Shown: piece after piece, positions 38,782-55,600 of the stretch
Layout of the letters: each line of letters starts with the position of its first letter
Numbering within the stretch: position 1 is the stretch's first letter
NCBI RefSeq assembly: GCF_910592395.1
Contig: NC_088308.1
Coordinates: 6,587,001-6,651,000, forward strand
DNA: 64,000 nucleotides
DNA from: Lineus longissimus
Lineage: Eukaryota > Nemertea > Pilidiophora > Heteronemertea > Lineidae
Direction of reading: 5' to 3'
Notes under the pieces: model-generated
What the model saw: only the letters and a program-made list of their open reading frames with translations
The model's database searches: none
Told to the model about the DNA's origin: nothing
Made by a program: the position numbers and the translations under genes

Positions 38782-40670
38782 AGCAAACAAGATATGTTTG
38801 CATGATCACGGGTCGCAGCGACGAAAATCGCTTGTTTGCGGGGTGCTTTAAACATGCCTACCGCTTCGCCAGGCCACCAGGTTAGGACGTTGGCTTACCA
38901 CTACATGTATGTGTAAACAAAGCTTAAGGACAAAGACATGAATTATACATTCACATCATGTATGCATATGGGATGAGCCGTCAACGCAACAATACTATGA
39001 ATATCATGACAGATATCTGTAGTAGTTCTATGAAATAGTCAGATATTTGTGATAAGTGGACAGCTGTCTCTACTCGTAGGCGCAGACATAGATGTACATT
39101 GCCTTGAATGGGATGGTTTGTAAAAAAAAGCATCGCGATTATAAGTGGGAATGTGTAAAGAAGTGTGGGTTTAAATAAACAAATGCAACGATTCCAGTCT
39201 ATTCAGACGTTTCGTATAATTGGTACTTGTGTAATGTGTAAAGAAGTGAACAGAGATACTGTGTACATTTACTACTATAATAGGCTTTTTGTACATGCAT
39301 CCTTCAACCGACTAAAAGTCGTCTACGCAGTATGTACAGAGTGCTCAAAAAGTAAACAATCACATTTCACTACCCTAAGTCTCGAATGCTGGTTCGAGTG
39401 GATGGGGAATCTTTCTAGAGGAAAAATGAGACCAAGCTGCCTTAATGCGTCCAATAGCTTTAGTTTCGGGATCAATTTTGTGACGCAAAGTCGGGAGAAA
39501 TTTGAGCCAAAAGAAACTCGGTACATATGTGTAGCGTATTTTTTGCAGCTATCATTGATTTCGTACTCCCAACAAGAGCAAACGTCAACATTAATTAAAA
39601 GTCGCGGAAATCTCAACAGCACACAATATCCTGTCCAGTTCAACAAGTGTCAGTTCCCTTTTCAACGCTATTGGATAGTGGAGATATTATCGTAGCATAA
39701 GGACCGTTGGCGTTTTTGCCGATGAAGATAGATAGACACATCAAAAGTATGTAAATGGTAAAACTGGTAGAATGGCCCGATTTTTATTTTGAAATGGCGC
39801 TGGCTTAAGATAAATCAACAAATCACGTTCCAGTAAGGAAATTGTTGTTTTGTTCCTACCTAGAGTACAATATCGCTGACAAACTTGTTTTTATATGGCA
39901 ATTTGCTCTTTCTGTTTGACTCCTAGTGCATGTGAAATGGGTAGAAAGCAAGTGTTAAAACTGTTCATCAAATTACAGTGTACTTCATATACGTGAATGG
40001 ATGCATGGCTTTTTTACACACCAGACATGCCACTTCGGATAAAAATATAGTCCCAGCCAGGGTAAGGGTGCGTCTGTTAATAGCCAGACCAACTACATCA
40101 TCATGGTGTAAGTGGTACAGGCAACTGAAAGTCATGTTGTCATTGTCTTGTAATGAAAATTGGCCATTATGCTATTCCGTATATAAACAAACCATTTACA
40201 GAGCGATCATATCACCAGGGAAGTTGTGGATACAGGGCGAGGTGAGTATTCGTTCATATCAAACTTGCATAAACTTTATGATCGCTACTTCTGTCGTGTA
40301 CATTCCAGCACAACAGCATGACGGTTTATCTTACCGTGTGTTTAGTGATGGAGTTGGAAACTTTATTGTTAGGCACATTCAGCCCTTTACGGTGGCAACT
40401 TATTGGGCCACGCCCTTTATTGTACTAACGATTATAATAACGATTACTAGTATGAGTGAAATCGCCATACGGTATGCTCCTGAAGTTTGAGAGTGATCAA
40501 TGGGACGCATCGTTTTCACTGACCCACCCGATAACACTAATTCTTCTACCTTTTTGCGGTGGTTATTGGGCACTTGTTGGGCCAGTAGAAGTTACCCGAT
40601 AAGTTGAAAGGCACTCATCACTCACATAGTAAAATTCACTGCAACACTGAACTCATTTGTTTTCAGCATT
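38782..40670. other. Upstream region of the protease gene
   Basis: Two frames of 176 and 170 codons (39,165-39,695 and 39,978-40,490) have no recognisable domain. They are probably chance. The promoter and a likely non-coding first exon of the protease should lie in the last part, since an acceptor-like TTTTCAG ends at 40,666. Confidence 0.4.
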
Positions 40671-43600
40671 ATGGACGTGCGAGTTATAATATTCGCTTTG
40701 GCAGGATTGCTCGCCGCAGTCATTGCCGGTAAGCGTATAAATATCTTCAATCATTTATGCTCCAAGTTGGGACTTATTTCAAAATTTAGAAGCGAGCACT
40801 CGATTTCACTATCCGAACCTTGCCAATTGATAGTGTGATGTAACTTATTCCTGTTGTTGCAGAAGGGGACTTCTTAGCTTCAGCTTCAGCTTCATATTCT
40901 TTAACCTGAATACCCTGTGCTGATTTTAGTTACTAGTATAAGTATAGTGATATCAAACTGTTAATCAGTAACGGATGAAAAAATTATTGGACTACGTGTA
41001 GATTTATGGTTATACTCTACAATGCAGAATGTGCTAGTGTTTCATGAGTTGTCACATTTTACTCCAATTTCTATTCAAATAAGATATTTGTGTCTCGATT
41101 GTCTCATGACTGCAATTGTTTCCATGTGGACCTATCAATGAATGACAGCCTTTGAATTTGGATGATCTTAGGTGCTATTTATTTAACGCAGATTCATAAT
41201 CTTCTAACCTTGTTTTATTGACCTAATCTAGTACCTGCAGACAAGACAGAGGAGACGGAAGATCTTTTCGCAGTTGGTGATCTTAGTAGTATCGACAACA
41301 TTGAGGAGCTCCTGGGTGAATTCACCACTGAGGAGATACAGAAACGAATAATCTCCGGCCACAGGTCGAAGGTCGGGGACTGGCCCTGGTTGATCGGTAT
41401 CCACAAAGCATACATCCCAGGGGTTATCTGTGGTGGCTCCATTGTTGATGCGACAACCATTGTAACAGCGGCCCATTGCTTCGGACACAGGTAACGATCT
41501 TTGTGGGAAAAAATATTTCAAAGTTGGAGAGAGTTGTTTTACATGCTCAACATTCTTCAATTTCTAACACACACCTTCATCTCATTGTGTACATTTAGTA
41601 CTTGTACATGTCTAATCATCTGTACTTGGCCAACTCGCTTGTGCCAGGATCCTTTGTGCAACCATCACATTTCGCACGTTTCTTGCACGGATCTGCCCAA
41701 CATTGTTGCTACCTTATGATAAACAAAACAGTGAGTAAAGATCCCAACCGCGCTATGACCAGTCTGTTCGCCGAGCCACACTGCTCCGTAGCTCTGGTTC
41801 TGTGCCGATTCTTGATGTCCATTTGCTTGACATCTTGAATAGACATACATCTGATTTCATTTGGGTATCAAATATTAAATGATGTACGTAAGAAATCAGT
41901 CTCACTTCTGAAGATTAAGATTTTGTTATGGTCATGTGTAATGCTCATCCCATGTTTTTACTGGCTGCTCCCTGGGTGTAGACTCCGATGTTAACAGGGC
42001 ATGGCCGTTGCCACTGAAAAAAGCCTGCTTATGTGGAATGTTCTGATATTTCTTTCTTTTTATACTCTCAGCCAGCGTCCATCTGATTTCACTGTCCTAG
42101 TAGGCGAAACCAACCTCCGTGCCATCAAATCGGAACAGAAGTTCAAGGTTATCGCAGTGAGGCCTCACATTGGATACAGATTTAGAATGGGACCCGATTC
42201 TCGTAAGTTGCGCATTGTGCGCGAATATGATATGACCCCGACTACGTTTCAGTTTAAAGGATGACTTTGCTAAATGTATGCATAATAACTTTTTTCGCTC
42301 TGCGCCATGATTTTATCTTTATCTTTTTCATTTTATACCAATTCACCGAAGTCACCCGCTCGACAAAACTCAGTCAAAAAAACCCAGGGGTAATGTTTCT
42401 GTATCACAAGGCCTATAATATCGATTGCTGTCCACTTTCAGCCAATGACATCGCCATCTTAAAGTTATCTCGACCAATCACATTTAGCAAGGCGATCAAG
42501 CCCATTGGCCTTCCATCAGGGCCGCATGATGCTGCAGCTGTAGATACAGCCTGTGCTGCAGGAGGATGGGGTAGGACGCAGGCGAGAGGTGGGTCTCTAG
42601 AAAGTGCGGTGGCGCAGTGGAAGAGCCTTGAAAGGCCATGTGTTCAATACCCGGCCAGTGCCGGTCATTTAAGGAAACATTCAAGGTCAGGCTTACGCCG
42701 TTGGTTTACTTTGGTGGTCGTTTCACTAAAAACGACCCACGCCACTGCCGTGCAGGCAGGAGAGGAAATTGGCCGTTTTTGCGGATTTGCGATGGAACAC
42801 TACACAAACTTGTAGAATTCGCATTGAATCACTGCGTCAACACGCATACGCTAGATTAGATAGCATGCAGCCGTCGGTAAAATTTATACACGCATTGTAC
42901 ACTGAAAAAACATACTCAGTGTATTTCTGACCCATTTCTCTTTCAGACTGGGCCTTAGAGATGTTCCATGTGAGTATCAAGATACGGCCAATGGAAATCT
43001 GTATGAGGATGTACTCAAACAACAGATTCGACTACCCCGGCGGACGGGTCTGCGCTGGTGGACATACGTTCAGTAATGTTTGCGTGGTGAGTTATATGTA
43101 GCATTGTATTACTTTTGACACTACTTTTTGTATCTTTCTAAGTCTTGAAAGCCAGGTTTTTTCATCCACAATTTGATACTTGTAAGTTGGAAACTGTGTT
43201 CGTTGGCCACATGCGTACTACAGAGTGTATCGATAAAAATTATACTCTTTAAAAATTGAGGGCAGTTGATTTTTGAGACACCCAGTATATCTAGCGATGG
43301 ATTTCTATGAAGATATTCACTGGGCAGCTGTAGCCGAGAAATCAGTCACGTGCACCATCATTAGGCGAGCAGTGATAGTTTACAAGTAGTGTGTGAAAAG
43401 TGACTTGCACGGTATTTGCGCTACTGTTCGCATATTACGAACGATAGTTAAGATAAGGATAAGATATCCAAGTATATCCAGTGCATTATTGACAGAAAGG
43501 TTCAGATAAGCTGGGAATAATGCACGGTACATGCAGGACTCGACGCTTAACGTCGCTCTCCTTGTCTCAGCTGCCAGTTGTAGCTGCGAATTCACCCAGG

Positions 43601-44031
43601 ACAAGTAACTCATCGATCTAACAACCTTATGTAGAAGATCAATATAAAAGTTTCCAATGAAAGTCACCACCAGTACGACATAGCAACCACTTGAATGTCT
43701 TGGGACAACTGATAGAATTGAAACCAGTGACTTGTCTTAAAACAATGGCATTACAATGTAAGATAATGTGCCGATGGGGATTGCTTTAGGTCTGGCATTA
43801 CTTATCGAAATACTGATTTTGGTTTGCTAAGGTATGTAATAACACGTCTTATCGTCTCATCGACAGGGTGATTCTGGTGGACCTCTGGCCTGCAAGCGTC
43901 ACGGCAAGTACGTGCTTGAAGGTGTCGTTTCGTTCGGGGCCCATTTCTGCGGTAAGCAGAGGCGAAAATACCCAACAGTATTCACGAGGGTGGCCGCTTA
44001 CCTTGACTGGATTCAGGAGAACAGGCATTAA
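40671..44031 (+). CDS. Secreted chymotrypsin-fold (S1) serine protease, 6 exons
   Basis: Exons are 40671-40728, 41232-41490, 42072-42202, 42442-42588, 42947-43086 and 43867-44031. All have GT-AG borders and the frames join without a break, giving 299 residues. Residues 1-19 are a signal peptide. Residues 20-58 are an acidic propeptide ending in Lys-Arg, followed by the activation site R58|IISG. The catalytic triad is His101 (TAAHC), Asp152 (NDIAIL) and Ser248 (GDSGGP), all intact. Cysteines for the 42-58, 136-201, 168-182 and 191-220 disulfides are present. The residue at chymotrypsin position 189 is Asn242, not Asp, and position 226 is Thr282. The enzyme is thus not trypsin-like; the Thr226 resembles elastases. 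A splice-acceptor-like TTGTTTTCAG four bases before the ATG suggests an untranslated first exon. The protein is probably a secreted zymogen for digestion or extracellular proteolysis; its target is unknown. Confidence 0.9.
42603..42720 (+). repeat. tRNA-derived SINE remnant in intron 4 of the protease gene
   Basis: A pol III A-box-like TGGCGCAGTGG is followed about 40 bases later by a degraded B-box-like TGTTCAATACC. The spacing is that of a tRNA head. There is no intact cloverleaf, so this is a short interspersed element rather than a tRNA gene. Confidence 0.5.
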
Positions 44032-44084
44032 ACATAGCAGGTTTAATATCTTGGACGATTTGACTGTACATGTATTTATGTTTT

Positions 44085-44090
44085 AATAAA
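44085..44090 (+). terminator. AATAAA polyadenylation signal of the serine protease gene
   Basis: A canonical AATAAA is found 54 bases after the TAA stop. Confidence 0.65.
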
Positions 44091-44403
44091 AACTGAAAGG
44101 CAATCTTCTGTTGTCCGATGTTCTTGGGAAGCGCCTTGATGTACTGGTTCAGGCTCGGGTCTCCTCGAGCCGGATCCATACAGGAGTCGAAACGGGGTGT
44201 TACGTGAAATACCCTACACCAGTCATGTAACCAGCAAGTGACGGAACATGACGGCGCCACGATCGAAGAGAGGCCCACACGGCAGACACACTGCATGCAG
44301 GAATGGTCAAATGAAATAGTCGTTTTGAATGAGGAAATAATTTCTTTTCAATGGACCATGCCTTATTAAACAGGAAGACAACAATTTATATAATAGGAAA
44401 ATG

Positions 44404-44409
44404 TTTAAT
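44404..44409 (-). terminator. Possible ATTAAA polyadenylation signal for actin
   Basis: On the minus strand an ATTAAA variant lies about 425 bases past the actin stop, in an AT-rich stretch. No canonical AATAAA was seen on this strand between the stop and this point. Confidence 0.3.
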
Positions 44410-44833
44410 TTTTTATATTACAATTTTATGTCGGCAAAAATAATGCCTTCAAACATAACAGTAACATTGGCAACTAGATCAAATTATTGCCATTATGAAG
44501 TGAAATAAAGGTGAACAGTGATTTAAGCGTGTGCGAATTGGTTGAGGGGTGGATGTGCGTTAAAGGAATGCAGTGCAAATGTGAAATGTGCAGGTGCAAT
44601 AGAGGAACCCTTTTTCTGGCATTCGCGTTCATCACGGTCAAAGCTCAGTTTAAGGAATCCGGTAACGTAAAGTGAGGCACATGAAATATTAACTCGTGGC
44701 CGCCTTTTAGACGCCAACCCACAACTGTGTGTCAAAATCGAGTTTTGCCAAGTCTTGCGAAGTCCGAGAAAATGGATTTCGATATGTCATTCAGAGGTGA
44801 CGGAAAGGCTGTAAGAATGAAAGTTCAGTGCAC

Positions 44834-48328
<3,495 letters not shown>

Positions 48329-48451
48329 TTAGGTTTCTCCTTGGAGATGTTCACTTGAGGCTGGCAGGATAGGTTCTGTAGTGAGCAAATCTTTGCAGCT
48401 GCTTTCTTTAAACCCCTCACCGCGTGGTACGCGGCAAGGGCTTCGCTAATC

Positions 48452-48461
48452 CCATAAAAGG
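48452..48461 (-). promoter_or_regulatory. Perfect CArG box (SRF site) upstream of actin
   Basis: CCTTTTATGG on the minus strand matches CC(A/T)6GG exactly. It lies 133 bases 5' of the actin ATG. SRF binding at CArG boxes is established for actin promoters in animals. A TTTAAAG word about 50 bases further downstream could act as a weak TATA element. A second, one-mismatch CArG-like sequence is present near 48628-48638. Confidence 0.55.
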
Positions 48462-48519
48462 TAAGCGCAGGAATGATGTAGCCAAGGGTTCGTTTCAGCA
48501 ATGCTCGGGCCATACTACC

Positions 48520-51500
48520 TGTACTCTATGATAGTACCGCGTACTAAAACCTCTATAATAATCTAGCAAATGAAGAGTGGTATGGACTTCGACGTAAGCT
48601 TTCCCTCCTCGAGGAGGGCTTACTGCCTTTATTTGGCGCCCGGGCGAGCGCAGGGGTTTCCTGAGCATCGTAGCCTTACTGAACCCAGGGGAATGCGCTG
48701 AGGCAGCGTAGCTGGACTTACAAGGTCCCTCGGTCGTCCCTTCCCAGGATCGAATGGTTTATCGGCGTATCTAAAAGCTAATTTAGAAAAGTTGATTATT
48801 GCAATTTTTCAGATAACCGAACTGCAATCAATTTTTGGAGAGTGTGTTTTTTTCATTCGATCACCTCTCCTTTTATTGCTCGAGCCTCACACTATGTATA
48901 AGCTACCTTATCTTATTAACTTATTAACTTGAACAAGTCAGCCTGAATTTCTTGACTGGTGCTAACTTATGTTAAAACAAATTATCGGTCAGGAATGCAG
49001 GCAATGGTCCATCATTGATTGTGGTCCTCCAAGGACAGTTTGGATCCTGTAACCAAGAGGTAAAAGGGCGGATGATTTCACGAAACTAAGACATTTCTAT
49101 TAATTCACTGTCAATATATTATCAAGGCGAACAAAATCAACCTCTCGCGTTTGCGTTCAGCCATTTTCAGCAGACAACCATGTATTGCGTGCGCGAAAGT
49201 AGGCCAACTTGCTATTCAGTGTCCATGATATCAGTTTCTTCAAGAGAAAACTTCTCCCGGGTTTTTCATTTTCAAATTTCTTATTCCTATTCCTTCAATC
49301 TGACTGCCGGAAGAAACACCTGAGTGCTACTAATGACTAATGGGACATGGACAATATTCGATCTCTTTAAACTACCAACAGCAAACTCTACAAAAAAAAA
49401 CACGCAAGGTGTTGAATATCAGTCCGATAATGGAACATGCCAATGAAATTTTAATCAGAGGTAATTTTGAACAATGGACAGCAGCTCAGGGAAATAAAAC
49501 ATTTGTCTGATTTTGTTGGGACAAATCGTGCATATCAAAATCGTCATAGCCATTACACAAAACATGTACGCATGTAAAAAGAGCTATCATTCCTGAACAA
49601 GTCAAGTTTTGTGCCCCAAATCTGGACATGTCAAGAATTGTATGGTGTTTGTTTCAGAATTCACATCGTAATTAAACCGGAATGCAATTTCAACTCTTGA
49701 TATCAGTATTTCCAGAATAGCCGACATTACCTACCAATTAGCGGGACTTCAGGCAAGAGCTAGGGGCAGGTCCATGAGCCTGCTATTTGGTGATTTAGGC
49801 TACTCTTGATATAAGGAAGACGTGTGGCCTACATTGCCAAATATAAAAGCAGGACTTAGCCAAGAGCTTGAAGGAAGATCAAGAGCGTGCTCTTCGGTAA
49901 TGGAGGCTACTCTATACTGATAGCAAGAGTACATGTAGACAACGCTATGAATGACCGATATGGATTTTTATTAGCAATTGTTGTGATGAGCTGGTCATAC
50001 AATGGCGAATTAATGAGAGCCCGCCGTTAAACTTTTCTTTGTCCATGATTTCAAGTGCGATTGACTAGCCTGAATTCACTGTTGAAACGTATGCCACTGT
50101 CGAATTATATAATATGTCCCTGATTGTATATGAAGACAAACATACCGCCGGAGCAAAGCACTCTCTATTGCCTCTGTGGATATCCTAATTGAGATTGTAT
50201 TGAACTAAAACTAATGGGAATAGCCTATGATTTAAAATATGAATAGTGGGAAGAAGCGTGTAAATAGATAATAGTGATGTTGCTAGGAGCCCGGTATGAC
50301 GCGTTTAGCATTGAAGCATGTGAAGTCTTTGTCCATTTTACACTGGCACTTGTGCCCATTTTACTGAAAACTTCTGTGGTGGTGATCTTTTAAGTGTATA
50401 TCTGAATATCAAGGATTTTGCAGTAATATATATACATGTATACAAGTAGTGTTAGTCACCCCACAGGGAGTGCAGGTAATTGATTAATCCCCTGCATAAC
50501 GAAACAGCAATGACTTGGCTTCTGTGAGTGGTAAGGAGAATTGACAGTGTCCGATTAAAAATCCCTCATTACTGCTCCGCTGAAGTAAATTTCCGAAAAT
50601 AAACATAACGTTGCATCAGGATAACATATCACCTGCAGACGTGCAAAATTTCGAGACGAAACACTACCCCCAAATGGCACTTTATCATCGAGCCGCCTTA
50701 TAGTATTATGATATAGGCCTAGATACATAAATGAAAAGCTCATGAAAACCTAAAGGATTGTCCATAAACATCAAAATATGATTCACAATCCTCACAAAAA
50801 GAAAACTCGGGCATACATTTACTTTACGGTTTCATGCAGTAGTGGTAGTCATTTTTCTCAGTTCACCTGAACCTGAAATATTACCTGGAAGGGCAAAATA
50901 TCAATAAGCCTATACCTGACCTAGCATACCCTACAGTTTACATGGCGTGTATGATTGCCTGGTTGAGTAATAAGACCGAGATTTTTACACATACACCATT
51001 AGAATACGTTACTCGCTCAACAAATGCAGGCACCTGTTTATAAATGAGATATAAAAACGTTATTTCCACTTTGAAATTCTGAATAATCTAGATTAGCGAA
51101 AATAATCGCGATTTTTGTATTGATAAGAAATCAAAAGGCTTTCTGATGAACATCTTGAACTAAACTATAGATTGGCGGGAACATTTTGCGATTTAGTGTA
51201 CCTTGACCGAGCAGTAATTAGAATTCAGTATTGAAGTATTTTGTATTGTAATTGTTTGCATATAAGGCCTGGACTAATTATCCCAGGCTAATAAACCTAT
51301 ATTTTGATAATTGATCAATCAATGTATACTTTCTGGATGTCATGGTGATATTTGATTTTGATCAGGTTTGCACCATTGATTGTATCGCCACAAAGAGAAA
51401 ATGTAATCCAGAATCATACAATAATATAAACAAAGAAATAGGAGGACGAGGCATACGACTTCATCGTACTGTTTCCAAGAAGAACTTCACCAACGCCGAT

Positions 51501-52698
51501 ATTCTACCTTTGTACCATTATGGCATTGGGCTGGCGATTGGCCTGAAGTTTGGCCATCCAGCCATATCACCTAAAGATAAATAAATTAGTGGCAATAATA
51601 TTTGTGAATTAATTGTATGAAATCAGCTGAAGCCAATACAGATGCGTTTACATCCCGGTGTTAGTGTCCTAGGAGAATTAGTACGACCATGAAACTTATA
51701 ATTTATGGTGTTTACCTGCTGATCAATAATTTACAGGATACGGTTCATGGCTACAGCGACCAAGTGCCTTAGATTATCATGAGTGTACGCATGTGCCATA
51801 TAGGCGTTCATGGTTTTTTCCCTAAGGACTCACGATGACGTTTTTGCTGTTGGCAAATATCCATAACAGCCATCCCACAGCGATCACCACGGAGCGATAT
51901 TTTAACATATCGCCATTCCGATGACGGATGGCGCGGATAATGATTTCACAAACAGTTTTTGTGCATCATCGAATTGCGTGCGGTTGTCCTTTTATCACCG
52001 TCTGTTTTCGCATTAATAAGCGGGGTAGCCATGGAAAGGCCATAATAGTGTCCCGGTAAACGTTGAGTAAGTTCTGTCACCACATTAAGTATAACGTACA
52101 CCCCATAAACCAATTGCGTGTATCAGTGATATGCATTTCCGCTAATTGAGATTTTTCATTATGCAGTTGAAAGGGAAGGAAGTCCGACGAGATGTAAGCT
52201 ATTATATTGCTTAATGTTCATTGGATAAACTGGTCGTTTGCAAGCGATTCTCAGATAATGAGGGTGAAGCCTGGCAGGACCTTTCGAGTAAGTCAGGCAA
52301 AAGGATCATTAAGTGATTGGTTTTGATCCGATTATCCTCGTCCCATCGCACAAAGCGATACATGAACGGACCACAGTACAGATAGCATCTTTGGCGAATA
52401 TCTTTTAATTTAATAGATCTACATGTAGTGGACATTCGAGGAAATTTCACATTGTAAGAGGGGATTGCCTCAACCGGATCTAACTGCTAAATGACGAGTG
52501 ATAAACGAGTAGAGGGGCAATAACTTCATATTTTTTATTAATGTGCAGCTGAAACCACACGTGCATAGTGCAGGCCAAATGCCTTCAAATGTGATGGAAC
52601 TCTAGCCGGACGCATTACCAAACATCCATAATTCGGTGATTACTTCGATAAAAAACCAATTAAAGTGATTTTACATCAGGAGAGCAGAACAAATCAAA
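48520..52698. other. Shared upstream region between actin (-) and the Ig gene (+)
   Basis: The two genes diverge from this 4-kb gap. The actin side (48,600-48,770) is relatively GC-rich, with CGCCCGGGCG and a CArG-like word. The Ig side has GATAAAAAACC about 50 bases before its ATG, a possible TATA element. No gene is seen between. Confidence 0.4.
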
Positions 52699-55600
52699 AT
52701 GTTTTCAAACATAATCATTTTTCTTCTCGTTGTGATCAGCGTTCAAAGCCAAGGTAAGCTCTATCGTTCTTTTATGTGATCTTTTATGCATACTGTGAAA
52801 GGTCAAATTATCGCGGGCGTTTCATTTTGGCGAATAACATTCGACCCACAGCGTCCTACTTACCTACGACTCCGTTAACTACAAGTGTCGTTGGAGCAGT
52901 CACAAATGTCTCCCTGGAAGAAGTGTCTGGCCTAATTGTATTCTGAAAAGAAACAATGCTTTTTTCTTTCTGTGGTTGCGTACACAGAACTTAAAATCAG
53001 AACGTGACAAGTCTGCTGAAATTTTGTGAGTCACTGACGATCCCAAGGTTGACTGTGCACTCGCCACTGAAGATCTCTCGAGACAACGAGTAGATGTAAC
53101 ATGTGTAGATGCAGATGTAACAATTGGCATGCACACAGCACGAGGGACATTTTTAACCCGCCATCGTGTCTTCCTACGCATAGACGAACATTATACGGCA
53201 CTAGCTTTAATTTCCCTCGGTTGTTATTCATAAAAACTGAATCATTTCAAAACTCTTTCAGTTGCACCTGATCAGCCTTCACTAAGGGATGCAAGCAACA
53301 GTGTTGTTAGTGAGGTCACCGTAAATCTTGGAGAAACTTTCACGTTCAGATGTGTAAAGGGAGCTGGCGGAGTGGACCCGGACTCATATGAATTCTACAA
53401 AGGTGGTAACAGGGCTACAGACGGTGTGACAGGCGCGACATTAAGCAAGGTTGCAGTGAAATCGGACGGCGGTTGGTATTACAAGTGCAAGGCAGTAAAA
53501 GATGGATTAGCCAGCGTCGAATCTGTTGGTGTTGTTCTAACAGTAAAAGGTAACTTGTTGTCCGTTGAGGAACTTCATGTAGTCAAGACATTCTTGCAAT
53601 TGAGTGTTTTAAACGGCTCATGATGCTAAGTGTGAAGCATTTTAAAAACACAGTTTTGAACTCACTTTGTCGTATACCACAGTGCACAATTAACCCTCAT
53701 TGCTGTTATTTGATGAATGAGGTGACTGCTACTAATGACTGCTACGTTCATCTATTTTTGGCAGTGTCCTGCGGCGTGACATGAATTACTACCTTTCTCT
53801 TAGGAATGTTGTCCTTTGCTCTTTTGTCTAAATATAACGTTCCTTTGCCGTTGCCGCTGTTCAGACCTATTGACCATCCTGCCAGTGAAAGCTGTTTCAT
53901 AGCGGTCAGTGCTGTTAAGATTTGCCCTGATGGCTCTTTCGTAGTTACTGTAGAACGATGGGAATTTAGGCCCTGGTACATTAGTGAGAGCGGGATTTGT
54001 TTAAAGAAAACAGAAATCGGCCATGTATTGGGCTAGGCCTATATTCTTTTAACTGCGCGGTAAGGGGCCAATAACGCAATGAGAACACTAGTCCAGTACC
54101 AATCGTGAGTTGAGCGCAAAACTTGACCTCTTAGACACTTGCCATAGATACTGCTGTACTTCAAAAGTAGTATGAAAAATTCTTTAACAATATTACAGTT
54201 CCTCCGCATAAACCCTTGATCAAGAATTCCGCTGGCCAAGTCATGGCATCCTTAGCACTAAACGCGGGACAAACATTCACATTCACGTGCACAAAGGCGG
54301 ATACGGGAGTTGACCCGGACGCGTGGGAACTGTTCCACAACGACGTCAAAATAATAACCGGTGTGACAGGGGCAACCTTATCGACAACGATGGCTGATAG
54401 AAAATAATGAAGACGTGAAATTATTGGTTGAACCCAATGCCGACGAGATATGGCATGTCTCAGCTCCAGACGCGCCTGTGTTGGCTTGAAAGATTATTTT
54501 AATAGGCGGGGTTGTCGCTGACACCGATAAACTCTTTTGATTGTGGAAATAAATAAAACTCGTACTTCTGTTGTTTTGGTGTAAAAAAAATCATAAAAAC
54601 CGCAATCTATTCAATAAACATACTGTGCGTTATCAAAACTTTTAATTTCAGTTCCACCAGAGAAGCCTTCACTAAGGGATGCAAGCGAAAGTGTTGTTAG
54701 TGAGATAACCGTAAATCTTGGAGAAACTTTCACGTTCAGATGTGTAAAGGGAGCTGGCGGAGTGGACCCGGACTCATATCAATTCTACAAAGGCGGTAAC
54801 AGGGCTACAGACGGTGTGACAGGCGCGACATTTAGCAAGGCTGCAGTGAAATCGGACGGCGGTTGGTATTACAAGTGCAAGGCAGTAAAAGATGGATTAG
54901 TCAGCGTCGCATCTGTTGGTGTTGTTCTAACAGTAAAAGGTAACTTGTGGTCCGTTTAGGAACTTCATGTAGTCAAGACATTCTTGCCGAATTGAGTGTT
55001 TTAAACGGCTCACAGAATATGATGCTAAGTGTGAAGCATTTTAAAAACACAGATTTGATGTGAACTCACATCTTTGTCGTATACCGCATTGCGCAATTAA
55101 CCCTAATGGCTGTTATTTGATGAATGAGAGGTGACTGCTACTAATGACTGCTACGTTCATGATGCAGGATCGTACACTTGTGAGGCTTTGAAAGCAGGAC
55201 TGCGAAATGTAGCATCAGTCATATTGGCGAGTCTCGATGTTTTTTTATTATTCGTTGATATTTCAAAAGTGTTCCAGTTCGGCAATCGATTGACATCACA
55301 TTTTCGCTTTTAATTAAATAGCACCCGTTTAATTGCAGTCCCTCCGGACAAACCCTTGATCAAGAATGCAGCTGATCAAGTCATAACATCCTTAACACTG
55401 AATGCTGGCGAAATATTCTCATTTACCTGCGCACAGGCGGCGAGTGGGGTGGTCCCGGACGCTTGGGAAGTGTTCCACGACGATGCCAAAATAGCAACCG
55501 GTGTGACTGGCGCAACCTTATCACAAACGGTGGCTGGTAGTGATGCAGGATCGTACACGTGCAAGGCTTTGAAAGAAGGACTGGCAAGTGCGGCATCGGA

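Noticed and set aside
39165-40490. Two plus-strand frames of 176 and 170 codons upstream of the protease
   Set aside because: No recognisable domain, no splice or promoter context, and amino-acid composition like translated non-coding AT-rich DNA.
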